The notes under the pieces were generated by a model. The model searched no databases. It was not told where the DNA came from and was given only the letters and a program-made list of their open reading frames with translations. The position numbers were made by a program, and so were the translations under genes. Shown in pieces: positions 6,913 through 13,669 of a stretch of DNA of 15,220 nt (position 1 is its first letter; the number at the start of each line of letters is the position of its first letter). The stretch is from contig DAOUDK010000115.1 of NCBI GenBank assembly GCA_034431315.1, positions 1-15,220 of the forward strand. The letters are read 5' to 3'. The DNA comes from JAUWOY01 sp034431315 (lineage in GTDB: Bacteria; Chloroflexota; Anaerolineae; VGOG01).

Positions 6913-7211
6913 CAACGAAAAGCTATAGGGAGTTCTTGAAGGAACAGTTGCGCGATCCCGAGTTCGCTGCTGCTTATTATGAACTCGTGCCCGAGTTCCA
7001 AGTTGCACGAGAGGTGATCCGTCTGCGCCTGGAAAAGGGTTTGACACAGAAAGAACTGGCTGAACTGGTAGGGACAAAGCAATCGGGTATCTCTCGCCTG
7101 GAGAATGCCTCCACAAAGCCATCCTTAAGCTTCCTTCAAAAAGTAGCTGGGGCCCTTGGAGCCAGGATCGAGATTCACCTCCGCTCCATTGAGTCAGCCA
7201 AAGGAGGCTAG
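6909..7211 (+). CDS. higA: HigA-like XRE-family antitoxin
   Basis: The 100-residue protein has an N-terminal helical segment and a Cro/C1-type helix-turn-helix at about 34-88. The core reads LTQKELAELVGTKQSGISRL (45-64), followed by the recognition-helix partner NASTKPSLSFLQKVAGALG. It should neutralise the toxin encoded just upstream and repress their shared promoter through the palindrome at 6525-6540. Its ATG overlaps the toxin stop and is preceded by GGAGGGGG. The stop is TAG, about 50 nt before a hairpin that can terminate both this transcript and the opposing operon. Confidence 0.92.
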   Translation: MTTKSYREFLKEQLRDPEFAAAYYELVPEFQVAREVIRLRLEKGLTQKELAELVGTKQSGISRLENASTKPSLSFLQKVAGALGARIEIHLRSIESAKGG

Positions 7212-7262
7212 GAGTACGGGCTCAAGCTTGCATAGAGTACGGAAATCATCCTCCAAAAAGCA

Positions 7263-7301
7263 AAGGGCTTCCGAAGGTGCGCATCACCTCTGGAAGCCCT
7301 T
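7263..7301. terminator. Convergent hairpin terminator
   Basis: Arms at 7263-7279 and 7285-7301 form a stem of about 17 bp with two mismatches and a 5-nt loop (core GGGCTTCC/GGAAGCCC). On the - strand the hairpin is followed by TTTGCTTTTTGG. It lies between higA and the end of the SPFH gene, which converge here. T runs are modest, especially on the + strand. Confidence 0.65.
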
Positions 7302-7326
7302 CACGTTTCACGTCTTCACGTTTCAC
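7299..7326. repeat. Direct repeat TTTCACG type after the SPFH stop
   Basis: CTTCACGTTTCAC occurs at 7299-7311 and again at 7314-7326, a 15-nt period. The repeat abuts the SPFH stop codon (7326-7328) and partly overlaps the terminator hairpin. Confidence 0.75.
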
Positions 7327-8351
7327 TACGCTATCTTCGTGCCGCAGTTGGGGCAGAACTGGGAGCCTTCGGGCACGTCGGCCTTGCAGTTGGGACAGAT
7401 CATCGCGCCGCCGATCTTGGCCCCGCACTGGGGACAGAACTTCGACCCGGCGGGGATCTGAGCCGAACAACTGGGGCACATCATCGTCGCTGCCTGCGCG
7501 CCCGGCTGCATGGCCTGAGTCATCATCTGGGCCATGGCGGCGCCCATGCCCACCCCAGCCCCCAGACCGATCCCGGCCCCGGCCATACCACCAGGCACCC
7601 CAGCGGCCTCGGTCATGGCCCGCGCCGTCTTAAACTGAAGGTAGGCCTGCATGTTGCCGATGGCACCCATGGACGCCCGCTCATCAATGGCCTTCGCTGT
7701 CTCCTCGGTGGGGCTGATGGAGGTGACGTAGAGGGTCTTGAGGGCTATGCCCAGGGCGTTGAAGTCGTCCTGCACCTTGGCCTTGGCGCCAGCACCGATC
7801 TCATCGTACATACTGGGCAGGTCGAGGAGGGACTTCTTCAACTCGCCCAGGAGGTCCGTGAGCTTGGCTATGATGATGCCCCGCAGGAAGCCCTGGATCT
7901 GGCTCGTTTGGTAGATCCCCTGGGTGCCCACGATCTTGTTGACGAAGAGCTGGGGGGCGTTCACCTGCATGGAATAGGTGCCGAAGGCCCGCAGGCGCAC
8001 CATGCCCAGTTCGCTGTCGCGCAGGGTGATGGCCTCAGGAGTGCCCCACTTCTGCTCCAGGAACTCCCGCAGGTTGACGAAGTAGACCTCGGCCTTGAAA
8101 GGCGTCTCCCCGCTGAAGGGGATGCTGATCAGCCCCGTCAGCAGCGGGATGTTGGCCGTGGAAATGGTGTGCCGGCCAGGGCCGAAGGTGTCCAGGGACT
8201 TGCCGTCGCGGAAGAAGACCGCCGCCTGGCTCTCGCGCACGATGAGCTGCGAGCCCAGGCGGAAATCGCCTGAACCGTGCTCTGGCAGCCGATGCACCAT
8301 CTGCCGCCCCGTCTCGTCGAAGAACTCGACTATATCGAAAATCCGTGCCAT
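7326..8351 (-). CDS. SPFH-domain protein with double zinc ribbon (YdjI-like)
   Basis: The 341-residue protein has an SPFH/Band-7-like domain at about 28-245, related to the 'virion core protein' group that includes Bacillus YdjI. A Gly/Ala/Met-rich linker (about 250-290) follows. It ends in two zinc ribbons: C292, C295, C306, C309 and C319, C322, C333, C336. There is no signal peptide or clear TM segment, so it probably lies on the cytosolic membrane face and oligomerises. In Bacillus, YdjI works with YdjG and YdjH to place PspA at stressed membranes. Here PspA is absent, and a DUF2207 protein and a zinc-ribbon membrane protein are operon partners. The start is set by AAAGGAGG at 8360-8367, leaving out an upstream in-frame extension. 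The gap before it is filled with repeats. Confidence 0.85.
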   Translation of the reverse strand: MARIFDIVEFFDETGRQMVHRLPEHGSGDFRLGSQLIVRESQAAVFFRDGKSLDTFGPGRHTISTANIPLLTGLISIPFSGETPFKAEVYFVNLREFLEQKWGTPEAITLRDSELGMVRLRAFGTYSMQVNAPQLFVNKIVGTQGIYQTSQIQGFLRGIIIAKLTDLLGELKKSLLDLPSMYDEIGAGAKAKVQDDFNALGIALKTLYVTSISPTEETAKAIDERASMGAIGNMQAYLQFKTARAMTEAAGVPGGMAGAGIGLGAGVGMGAAMAQMMTQAMQPGAQAATMMCPSCSAQIPAGSKFCPQCGAKIGGAMICPNCKADVPEGSQFCPNCGTKIA

Positions 8352-8387
8352 TTGTTTTTCCTCCTTTGAACCATTGATACTTTGATG

Positions 8388-8460
8388 GGACACAGATTAA
8401 CACAGATTTTCGCAGATTTCTTCCTTTTTTATCTGTGTTCATCTGTGCAAATCTGTGTCC
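8388..8460. repeat. Long inverted repeat of ACACAGATT units
   Basis: The left arm (8388-8417) has three roughly 10-nt units of the type ACACAGATTA; the right arm (8431-8460) is its approximate reverse complement (ATCTGTGTTCATCTGTG...). A T-rich spacer of 13 nt separates them. GGACACAGATT and AATCTGTGTCC form exact outer ends. It is a dispersed intergenic repeat type and lies between the helical protein gene and the SPFH start, where it could fold in the operon mRNA. Confidence 0.8.
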
Positions 8461-8469
8461 TAAATTCGT

Positions 8470-8504
8470 TTGAGCTTTGAGCTTTGAACTTTGGATTTTG
8501 AGCT
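8470..8504. repeat. CAAAGCT heptad array (copy 3)
   Basis: TTGAGCT/TTGAACT-type units contain the same exact 18-mer (8475-8492) as copy 2. On the - strand the array begins immediately after the TGA stop (8507-8505) of the helical protein gene. Confidence 0.85.
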
Positions 8505-9023
8505 TCAGAATGCTTGTAATATCACATCCTGTCTCTTGCTGAACGTATCGTTCACGCTCTGGATAGTGCTCACCAAATCGGTTATGGCTTCCGCTGTACC
8601 CTCTTTGGCCGCGATGGCCTCAGAGACACTGTGGATGCCAGCGGCTATCTTAGGCACCTCGTCCATCAAGGCGTTGTCAAAGTCGTAGAGGGCGTCGAGT
8701 TGCTCCTCCTTGACCTTCACGGCATCGAAGAAACCGGCGTAGCCGTAGCTGGCCGTCTTGAGCCGATCAATGAGGTACTGCAGCTTCATCACCCCGCTCT
8801 CCAGGTCATCGAGGAAGCCAAACTGTCCTGAGCTGATCAGTTGCTTCTGCAGGTCGGGGATCCTCCGCCGCTGTTCCTCGAACTGGCGCGCCAAGTGTTC
8901 CCGGAGGAGCTTGTCGGCCTCGCGCCGCATCTCCTTCTCCTTGTAGCCCTTGTAGCCGGGGACTTTGGCCACCAGTTGCTCCAGCCCTCCCAGGGCCTCA
9001 GTGACTTTCTGTCTAAGATCCAT
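8505..9023 (-). CDS. Helical protein of unknown function
   Basis: I do not recognise this 172-residue protein. It looks all-helical, with charged amphipathic stretches at about 20-60 (GYKGYKEKEMRREADKLLRE then LARQFEEQRRRIPDLQKQL) and a long C-terminal helical region, and no TM segment or signal peptide. Size and heptad-like character loosely recall PspA or bacterial coiled-coil adaptors, but no PspA signature is present. AAGGAGGTG precedes its ATG, and its start overlaps the 3' end of the MNT gene by 11 nt, so it belongs to the coupled HEPN-MNT unit. It directly precedes the SPFH gene, which suggests a role with it at the membrane. That is inference from position only. Confidence 0.75.
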   Translation of the reverse strand: MDLRQKVTEALGGLEQLVAKVPGYKGYKEKEMRREADKLLREHLARQFEEQRRRIPDLQKQLISSGQFGFLDDLESGVMKLQYLIDRLKTASYGYAGFFDAVKVKEEQLDALYDFDNALMDEVPKIAAGIHSVSEAIAAKEGTAEAITDLVSTIQSVNDTFSKRQDVILQAF

Positions 9024-9408
9024 ACTCTCTCACCTCCTTGAGTTGATTTGTGTGGGCTAAGCCCAGATCATCTACCACCACGATGCTGTCTTTCAAAACC
9101 TCTGCTAAAGCCGAATTGCGCTTGGCCAGGAGAGCCTGGAACTCGGTATGCGTGTAGCCCTTTGGCTCCAAGGGCGGCTCGTGACAAGAATAAAGCACTT
9201 CCATTCGCTCCAAAAAGTGGTGGGGCAAACCCTCGGAGATGATCAAGACGTCTACGTCGCTGCCCAGATTGAAGTCGCCTCTGGATACGGAGCCATAGAC
9301 GATGGCTGTCAGTTTGCCCAATCTTCCACGCAGCTTATCAGCGTAGGTCCGAGCCATGTCCACAAATTCCTCTCGTTGCCTCCGCCTTTCCTCCAACGCC
9401 TTAAGCAT
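9013..9408 (-). CDS. mntA: MNT-type minimal nucleotidyltransferase (HEPN/MNT antitoxin)
   Basis: The 131-residue protein has the polymerase-beta-type signature GSVSRGDFNLGSDVDVLII (39-57), with metal-binding D51 and D53. The family segment GYTHTEFQALLAKRN (84-98) follows. Known MNT antitoxins add AMP to a tyrosine of the partner HEPN RNase and thereby silence it. The ATG at 9408 is chosen because GGGAG precedes it and it overlaps the HEPN stop by 8 nt; a longer upstream ORF is only overlap with the HEPN gene. Its 3' end overlaps the next gene by 11 nt. The reading frame is intact although the partner HEPN gene carries a nonsense codon. The symbol is given by family, not by verified orthology. 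Confidence 0.88.
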   Translation of the reverse strand: MLKALEERRRQREEFVDMARTYADKLRGRLGKLTAIVYGSVSRGDFNLGSDVDVLIISEGLPHHFLERMEVLYSCHEPPLEPKGYTHTEFQALLAKRNSALAEVLKDSIVVVDDLGLAHTNQLKEVREYGS

Positions 9409-9826
9409 GACGCTCCCTTGCCTCCTGGACAACTTCAAGAACCACTTGGGCGCAGGCGATGGCCTCGTCAGCCGTCTCTTGATCATAGTATTCGAAGGGG
9501 CTGCCTGCGGGATAGGCATCTGGGTAGCGAGGGGGGATGTAGTGCCGATCCAAAGTGCGGGCGCATTGTCGAATATCCTCGGTTATGGGAAGCCCTTGTT
9601 TCTCCATTTCGCCGACGAGGCCAAGGACCGAATGGCCGAAGGCGGGCAAACCAAGGCCGCGCAGAAGAGATTTTGCTGCGTACTCGGCGGCTTGCTGAGC
9701 CTTGAAGCATGCCCAGCCGTAATCGCCCCTGGCGGCATCCCCTTGGGCTGAGTTGAGGGTATGCTCCGCCTACTTCATCCAGCGAAAGAATTCCTCCTCG
9801 TCGAAGAGTGATTCAACTGTCTTCAT
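9401..9826 (-). pseudogene. hepT: HEPN-domain toxin gene interrupted by an in-frame amber codon
   Basis: From the ATG at 9826-9824 the frame reads MKTVESLFDEEEFFRWMK, then TAG (9772-9770), then AEHTLNSAQGDAARGDYGW and on to a TAA at 9403-9401. Read through, it gives 141 codons, a normal HEPN length. The second part has FKAQQAAEYAAKSLLRGLG (helix 2) and the RNase motif R90-x4-H95 followed by YIPPRYPDAYP. HEPN proteins normally start with W..QAE.TL, so a CAG (Gln) to TAG change explains the stop. The ATG overlaps the upstream gene's TGA as ATGA, supporting this start. The only near restart is TTG at 9649, which would lose helices 1 and 2. The toxin is therefore probably inactive, unless the base is an assembly error. 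Confidence 0.82.
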
Positions 9827-10338
9827 AAGAATATCTCCGTTCCACAATAGGGGCAACTCACCACGCCCTTGCCTGCCAGCTCCAACTGCCCGCCGCAGTT
9901 GGGACACTTGTTGGTCCCCATCTCTGAGGCCTGCTTGGAGTAAAGGATTCCCTCGTCCCAGTTGATGTAGCCCGTGAAGAGCCCTTTGCCTACCAGGTCG
10001 TATATCCACTCCTTCACCTGATCGCGGGTGGCGTTCAGCTCCAAGGCTACCTCAGTCACCCGCACCTGGCCCTGAGTCAGCACCATGTTGAGCACTTTCT
10101 TCTCTTTTTCGACCTCGGCGAAGGCGGCCGCTTCCTGGCGGCCCTTGACGAACATGAAGCCCCCCACCCCAACCAGAGGCAACACCACGACGATGAACAC
10201 CAGTCCGAACCCCAGGATCATGGCTGACGTTGTGCTGCCCGATGCGGCGCCCGATGCGAAGAAGAGCGTGGCCACCAGGGCGATGGCGATGCCGACCACG
10301 ATCATGATTATGCCTATCGTTTTTCCTGAACCGGTCAT
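9823..10338 (-). CDS. Two-TM protein with winged-helix-like segment and C-terminal zinc ribbon
   Basis: The 171-residue protein has TM helices at about 6-29 and 38-64, a charged linker, then a helical segment at about 76-133 (VLNMVLTQGQVRVTEVALEL, RDQVKEWIYDLVGKGLFTGY) that resembles a winged-helix or PCI-like fold. A single zinc ribbon follows: C145, C148, C162, C165. The layout suggests an anchor that exposes regulatory and zinc-binding domains to the cytosol, comparable in role to Bacillus YdjG, although orthology is not shown. GGAGG precedes its ATG at 10338. Its TGA overlaps the HEPN ATG, so translation is coupled. It follows the DUF2207 gene by 43 nt. Confidence 0.78.
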   Translation of the reverse strand: MTGSGKTIGIIMIVVGIAIALVATLFFASGAASGSTTSAMILGFGLVFIVVVLPLVGVGGFMFVKGRQEAAAFAEVEKEKKVLNMVLTQGQVRVTEVALELNATRDQVKEWIYDLVGKGLFTGYINWDEGILYSKQASEMGTNKCPNCGGQLELAGKGVVSCPYCGTEIFL

Positions 10339-10381
10339 GTGTGAACCTCCGTTCGTTAATCGTTAGCTGCCTGGACGCTGC

Positions 10382-12262
10382 CTAGCCGACGCCTCCGCCA
10401 CCGCCACCGCCTCCGCCGCCTCCCCCACCGCCGCCGCCGCTGAATCCGCCTCCGCCGGAACTAGAGGGTGAGCTGATCAAGGTGCTGGAGGCCGATTCCA
10501 ACATGGAGAAGAGTCCACTGCTCATGCTCTCCAACGAGGTGAAGACGCCCTGGGTTGCTCCCTCCAGAGACGGGATGCCCCGGCCCTCGCCTGTGGGGAC
10601 TGACCGGCTCACCCCGCGTTGGCGGGAATAACCATATCCATAGACAGGCAAGTAGGGGTAGTACCAGATGGGAGCAGGTGTCTCGACGGCTGCGAACTTT
10701 CTGATCCAACTCTTCTCCAGACCGAAGGCGATGGCATAGGGCAGATACTTGTCGAAGATGTCTTTGGCCTGCTGGAGGTCGGTATACTTCTCGATGTCGG
10801 CCAGATAGCGCTTGAAGGCCTTCCACTTGGCCGCCGCCAACGATCCCTCGCGTGTCTTGCGGGGCATGAAATAGCCGATGACCATGAGGGCGATGGCGGT
10901 AACGCCCAACCCAATAGGGGGACAGACCGCGGCGCTGGTGTACCCGCTAAGGGCAATTAAGCCACCAATACCCAAAATGCAGGCCACACCTACGCCGACG
11001 ATGCCCAGCACCGTATAGTTCCTGCGCGTTCGCTCAGGGCTTTTCTGAAAGAAGCCCCTTTCCACCACTTCGTCATACAGTTTCCTCTGAAGAGTGGGGA
11101 TGGCCGTGTAGAACTCCTCCTTCAGATCTGACAAGTCGAACTGGCGGCGCCCGCGGAATAGCTTCCTGATCAGCGTCCCCTCGTAGGGTCGCAAGGGCTG
11201 CTTGGTGTCTACCAACTGGAAGGTGAAATCGCGCTCTTTGCGGAGGCCCAGGAAGCTCATCTCCCGTGTCTCTATCTCGGTCATGGTTATCACGCCCTGC
11301 CGTGCCAGGTCAACGATGCTGGCGATAATATCCTTCATGTCGGCCTTTTCGTCGAGAAGGGTGCCAGCCACGCCGGCCGGGAGATCGCTCGGCGGCTCAG
11401 GCAAGTAGTCCGCTACCGCGCTCAGGGGCACGTCTCGCCCTCGGGTGTACCAGAGGGCGAAGAGGGCCAGCGGCCCACCGATGAAGATCAAAAGGCCGAT
11501 GGCTCCCAGGCCCAGATCAACCAGGGGACGATACTTGTCGTCGTAGTCGGCCTTTTTATCGTAGGCAGCCTGCCAGGCGGCAGGGGCGCCCTGGACAACG
11601 CCGTGGGGGAACTGCACGCGCACTTCCAGCTCCTCATCGGGCCAGGTGCGACCTGTGCTGAAGACGACTTCGGAGCCTGTGTTTTGGATCCGCACATCCT
11701 CGCGCTCGTCGCGGCCTCCGCCGTAGGCTGCGATCACGAGATCGTCCGGATCGAAAGCGGCTGGAAGGTGAACGGTGATCACAGAGGCCAGCACGGGGAC
11801 GTCTCGATCGGGGAAGACCGCTTTCCAGAAGAGTTGGTCGCCCTCTTCGTAGAAACGGAGCCCGCCCTTCACCGTGTACTTGATGGTGTAGGCGTGGGTG
11901 GAGTCGTGGTAGCCGGGATAGTACCACTTGACGGTGAAGTCCCCGTCGTCGTTGTAGAAGGTCTCGTAGGTGTAATCGCCGCCGCGTCCCCGTTGATACT
12001 GCCGATCCCCCTCCCAGACCTCCACGTCGCTGATGCCCTCCAGCCTGTCGGTGGGGATCTCGCGGAAGCCGTAGTGGAACTCGCCGCTGGTGTAGGTGAA
12101 CTGCTGGGTTTCCGCGACGCGGAAGTCGGAATTCTCGAGAACCATGATGTCCACGTCGAGGCGATCCCAGATGTAGGTCTTGCCCCCGGCCTGAATAACG
12201 CCCGCCAGTCCCAGGAACAAGGCCGTGATGACAAGTAGAGCCAGAAGTCTTTCTTTTTTCAT
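10382..12262 (-). CDS. DUF2207 membrane protein with poly-glycine tail
   Basis: The 626-residue protein starts with a signal peptide (MKKER plus hydrophobic core, likely cleaved near QAGG at 24-27). An extracytoplasmic beta-rich DUF2207 domain follows (about 28-225: VDIMVLENSDFRVAETQQFT, HYGFREIP). One TM helix lies at about 247-272 and two more at about 417-438 and 445-465. The intervening and following cytosolic regions carry the family's FDKYLPYAIAFGLEKSW signature (503-519). A Ser/Tyr-rich stretch leads to a tail of SGGGG, F and about sixteen consecutive glycines. Such tails are common in DUF2207 and TPM proteins. AAGGAAGG precedes the ATG. It heads the envelope part of the operon. The biochemical role is unknown; envelope-stress sensing is inferred from context. 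Confidence 0.88.
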   Translation of the reverse strand: MKKERLLALLVITALFLGLAGVIQAGGKTYIWDRLDVDIMVLENSDFRVAETQQFTYTSGEFHYGFREIPTDRLEGISDVEVWEGDRQYQRGRGGDYTYETFYNDDGDFTVKWYYPGYHDSTHAYTIKYTVKGGLRFYEEGDQLFWKAVFPDRDVPVLASVITVHLPAAFDPDDLVIAAYGGGRDEREDVRIQNTGSEVVFSTGRTWPDEELEVRVQFPHGVVQGAPAAWQAAYDKKADYDDKYRPLVDLGLGAIGLLIFIGGPLALFALWYTRGRDVPLSAVADYLPEPPSDLPAGVAGTLLDEKADMKDIIASIVDLARQGVITMTEIETREMSFLGLRKERDFTFQLVDTKQPLRPYEGTLIRKLFRGRRQFDLSDLKEEFYTAIPTLQRKLYDEVVERGFFQKSPERTRRNYTVLGIVGVGVACILGIGGLIALSGYTSAAVCPPIGLGVTAIALMVIGYFMPRKTREGSLAAAKWKAFKRYLADIEKYTDLQQAKDIFDKYLPYAIAFGLEKSWIRKFAAVETPAPIWYYPYLPVYGYGYSRQRGVSRSVPTGEGRGIPSLEGATQGVFTSLESMSSGLFSMLESASSTLISSPSSSGGGGFSGGGGGGGGGGGGGGGGVG

Positions 12263-12304
12263 AGAACCTTCCTTTCCGCCATCTGTCGAATATCCTGAGC
12301 TTTT

Positions 12305-12706
12305 CTATTCTGTTTTGTATTCTTCCGACTTCTCACGCACAGCATACGCCGGCGTTACCAGAGGTTGAAAAATCTTTGTTGCTACTCTCTCCTCTGTCAA
12401 GAGTATACCTTCAATCCTTTTTCCAAGCAAAGAATATTCAGGCAAGGCGTCTTCCAAAGCATCGAAGAACTCAGGATCGCCTTTGCGACACATTTTGACC
12501 ACTGTAATGTGTTCGATACCCTCTGGGATTTCTCTCGTCTTACCACTTCTGTAAGGAATAGGCTTGGAGGTGATGGATTCAATGAGCTGCTGCAGGGCAA
12601 CTTTATACTCGGGCGTCGCACCTTGAACTTCTAGCCTGTTATTATTGCCCTGAATCACAGCTCCTATTATTTCATCGTCAAATGTTTGTATAACCAATGT
12701 TTTCAT
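12305..12706 (-). CDS. Unknown 133-aa protein paired with a zincin
   Basis: I do not recognise this protein. It begins MKTLVIQTFDDEIIGAVIQG, appears to be mixed alpha/beta and soluble, and has a charged C terminus (REKSEEYKTE). There is no signal peptide or TM segment. GGGAGGG precedes its ATG, which overlaps the TGA of the metallopeptidase gene (ATGA). The two are therefore translationally coupled and probably act together, for example as peptidase and inhibitor or substrate; that is inference. Base composition is clearly more A/T-rich than the DUF2207 gene 42 nt downstream, suggesting separate origin. Confidence 0.7.
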   Translation of the reverse strand: MKTLVIQTFDDEIIGAVIQGNNNRLEVQGATPEYKVALQQLIESITSKPIPYRSGKTREIPEGIEHITVVKMCRKGDPEFFDALEDALPEYSLLGKRIEGILLTEERVATKIFQPLVTPAYAVREKSEEYKTE

Positions 12707-13221
12707 CGGTATTCCCTCCCCTTAAATACGTAATGATGCATAAACTTGTACTTGGCCAGACTTCTCCTCTTCAAACGCTCAGGATCATGAACATAAGCCT
12801 TATAGCTTTCGGCAAAATCCTCCCGCTCGTTTGTCCGAGCATAGGCGCTCACGAATTGTGTGCGAGCACTATTGTCGTATATTTCGCTCCATTCCCCTCT
12901 TTGCTCTTCACTTAGGTTGTAATAAACGTTATGGCCGACTTCATGGGTTATGGTTTGTTTCATTTCTTCGGCATCATGTGAACCCTCAGGCGATTGCCTG
13001 TTAATCTCTATTCTGCTCACACCATGCTCATCGGTTACGCACCTTCCTGCTACGTATGTACTTTCATCACCGATGTATTCATCGGTGTACTCGATTTCTT
13101 TAATCCGCTTGGCATCGCTATGCTCTTCCGGCAGTTCGGTAAAGAAATGTTCTACTACATCCTCATTGCTCAATATCTCCGATTTCTCAAAGCCTCGAAC
13201 CCCAAGGAGATCTTCACTCAT
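12703..13221 (-). CDS. HExxH zinc metallopeptidase-like protein (ATLF-like)
   Basis: The 172-residue protein carries the zincin helix ITHEVGHNVYYNLS (91-104; ligands H93 and H97, catalytic E94). A second helix follows, FVSAYARTNEREDFAESYKAY (123-143), where E134 or E138 would be the third ligand. The ending DPERLKRRSLAKYKFMHHYVF matches the C-terminal pattern of small peptidases related to the anthrax lethal factor catalytic domain (ATLF-like). There is no signal peptide, so it is probably cytosolic. The start ATG has a modest AGGG site. The gene is A/T-rich relative to the surroundings, has a candidate promoter about 45 nt upstream, and is coupled to the following 133-aa gene. Peptidase activity is inferred from motifs. 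Confidence 0.8.
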   Translation of the reverse strand: MSEDLLGVRGFEKSEILSNEDVVEHFFTELPEEHSDAKRIKEIEYTDEYIGDESTYVAGRCVTDEHGVSRIEINRQSPEGSHDAEEMKQTITHEVGHNVYYNLSEEQRGEWSEIYDNSARTQFVSAYARTNEREDFAESYKAYVHDPERLKRRSLAKYKFMHHYVFKGREYR

Positions 13222-13261
13222 ATCTTTTCCCTAATTCTTGATGCCTCGGTGAGTTGTCAAT

Positions 13262-13290
13262 ATGGTAGCATAGAATGTGACAGATGTCAA
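13262..13290 (-). promoter_or_regulatory. Candidate sigma70 promoter for the zincin-led operon
   Basis: On the - strand TTGACA (13290-13285) and TACCAT (13267-13262) are 17 nt apart. The -35 box overlaps a small palindrome TGACA-GA-TGTCA (13278-13289). A further candidate with extended -10 TGGTATAAT lies upstream at 13354-13346, and another TTGACA lies at 13260-13255 with a poor -10. Which one is used is unclear. Confidence 0.55.
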
Positions 13291-13453
13291 AAGGTCGTGT
13301 TCATGCGAGACAAGAGATAGTCACTTCGTGCACTTCCTTAAGCTAATTATACCAGTGATGGCAGGATTTGCTTGACCTGAACCGACCAACTTTGTGACCT
13401 CAACCTGACTTTCCCAACCCTATGTCGGCGACTTGACGAATCCAGGGGGCGTG

Positions 13454-13669
13454 CTAATACGCTGAATAGTAAAAATAGTCCAGGTTGCTCATCATGCGCA
13501 GTGTGTTCCGGGTGGCCAGCACCGCAAAGGTAAGCGACCCAATGGCCATCCCCACTGCGCTGTACTGGTAGCCAATAATGCGGCTGAGGACGTATCCCAC
13601 CACAGCGCACACCAACGAGGCCGGCCCGATAGCGCGTAGATGAGAGTTTCTGACGTCCTCTAAAGCCAC
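13454..13669 (-). CDS. Small two-TM membrane protein
   Basis: The 71-residue protein has two hydrophobic segments (about 12-33 and 36-53) and a Tyr-rich C terminus (LDYFYYSAY). It starts at a GTG (13669) that lies within the end of the nucleotidyltransferase gene, overlapping it by 10 nt, and would be translated by coupling since no good Shine-Dalgarno site is visible. I do not recognise the family. It is the last gene of the rsmD operon; no convincing terminator is seen after its TAG stop. Confidence 0.6.
   Translation of the reverse strand: MALEDVRNSHLRAIGPASLVCAVVGYVLSRIIGYQYSAVGMAIGSLTFAVLATRNTLRMMSNLDYFYYSAY

Noticed and set aside
9401..9649. Short 82-codon HEPN ORF starting at TTG 9649 as a complete gene
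   Set aside because: It lacks the first two conserved helices, which are encoded in the same frame upstream as far as the amber codon.
9770..9772. Amber codon in the HEPN gene as programmed recoding (pyrrolysine or suppression)
   Set aside because: TAG is a frequent normal stop codon in this window and no recoding signal is apparent. A nonsense change in a toxin gene is simpler.
11603..12238. 211-codon + strand ORF opposite the DUF2207 gene
   Set aside because: It is a low-complexity Val/Gly/Asp-rich shadow of the DUF2207 coding strand, with no ribosome site.
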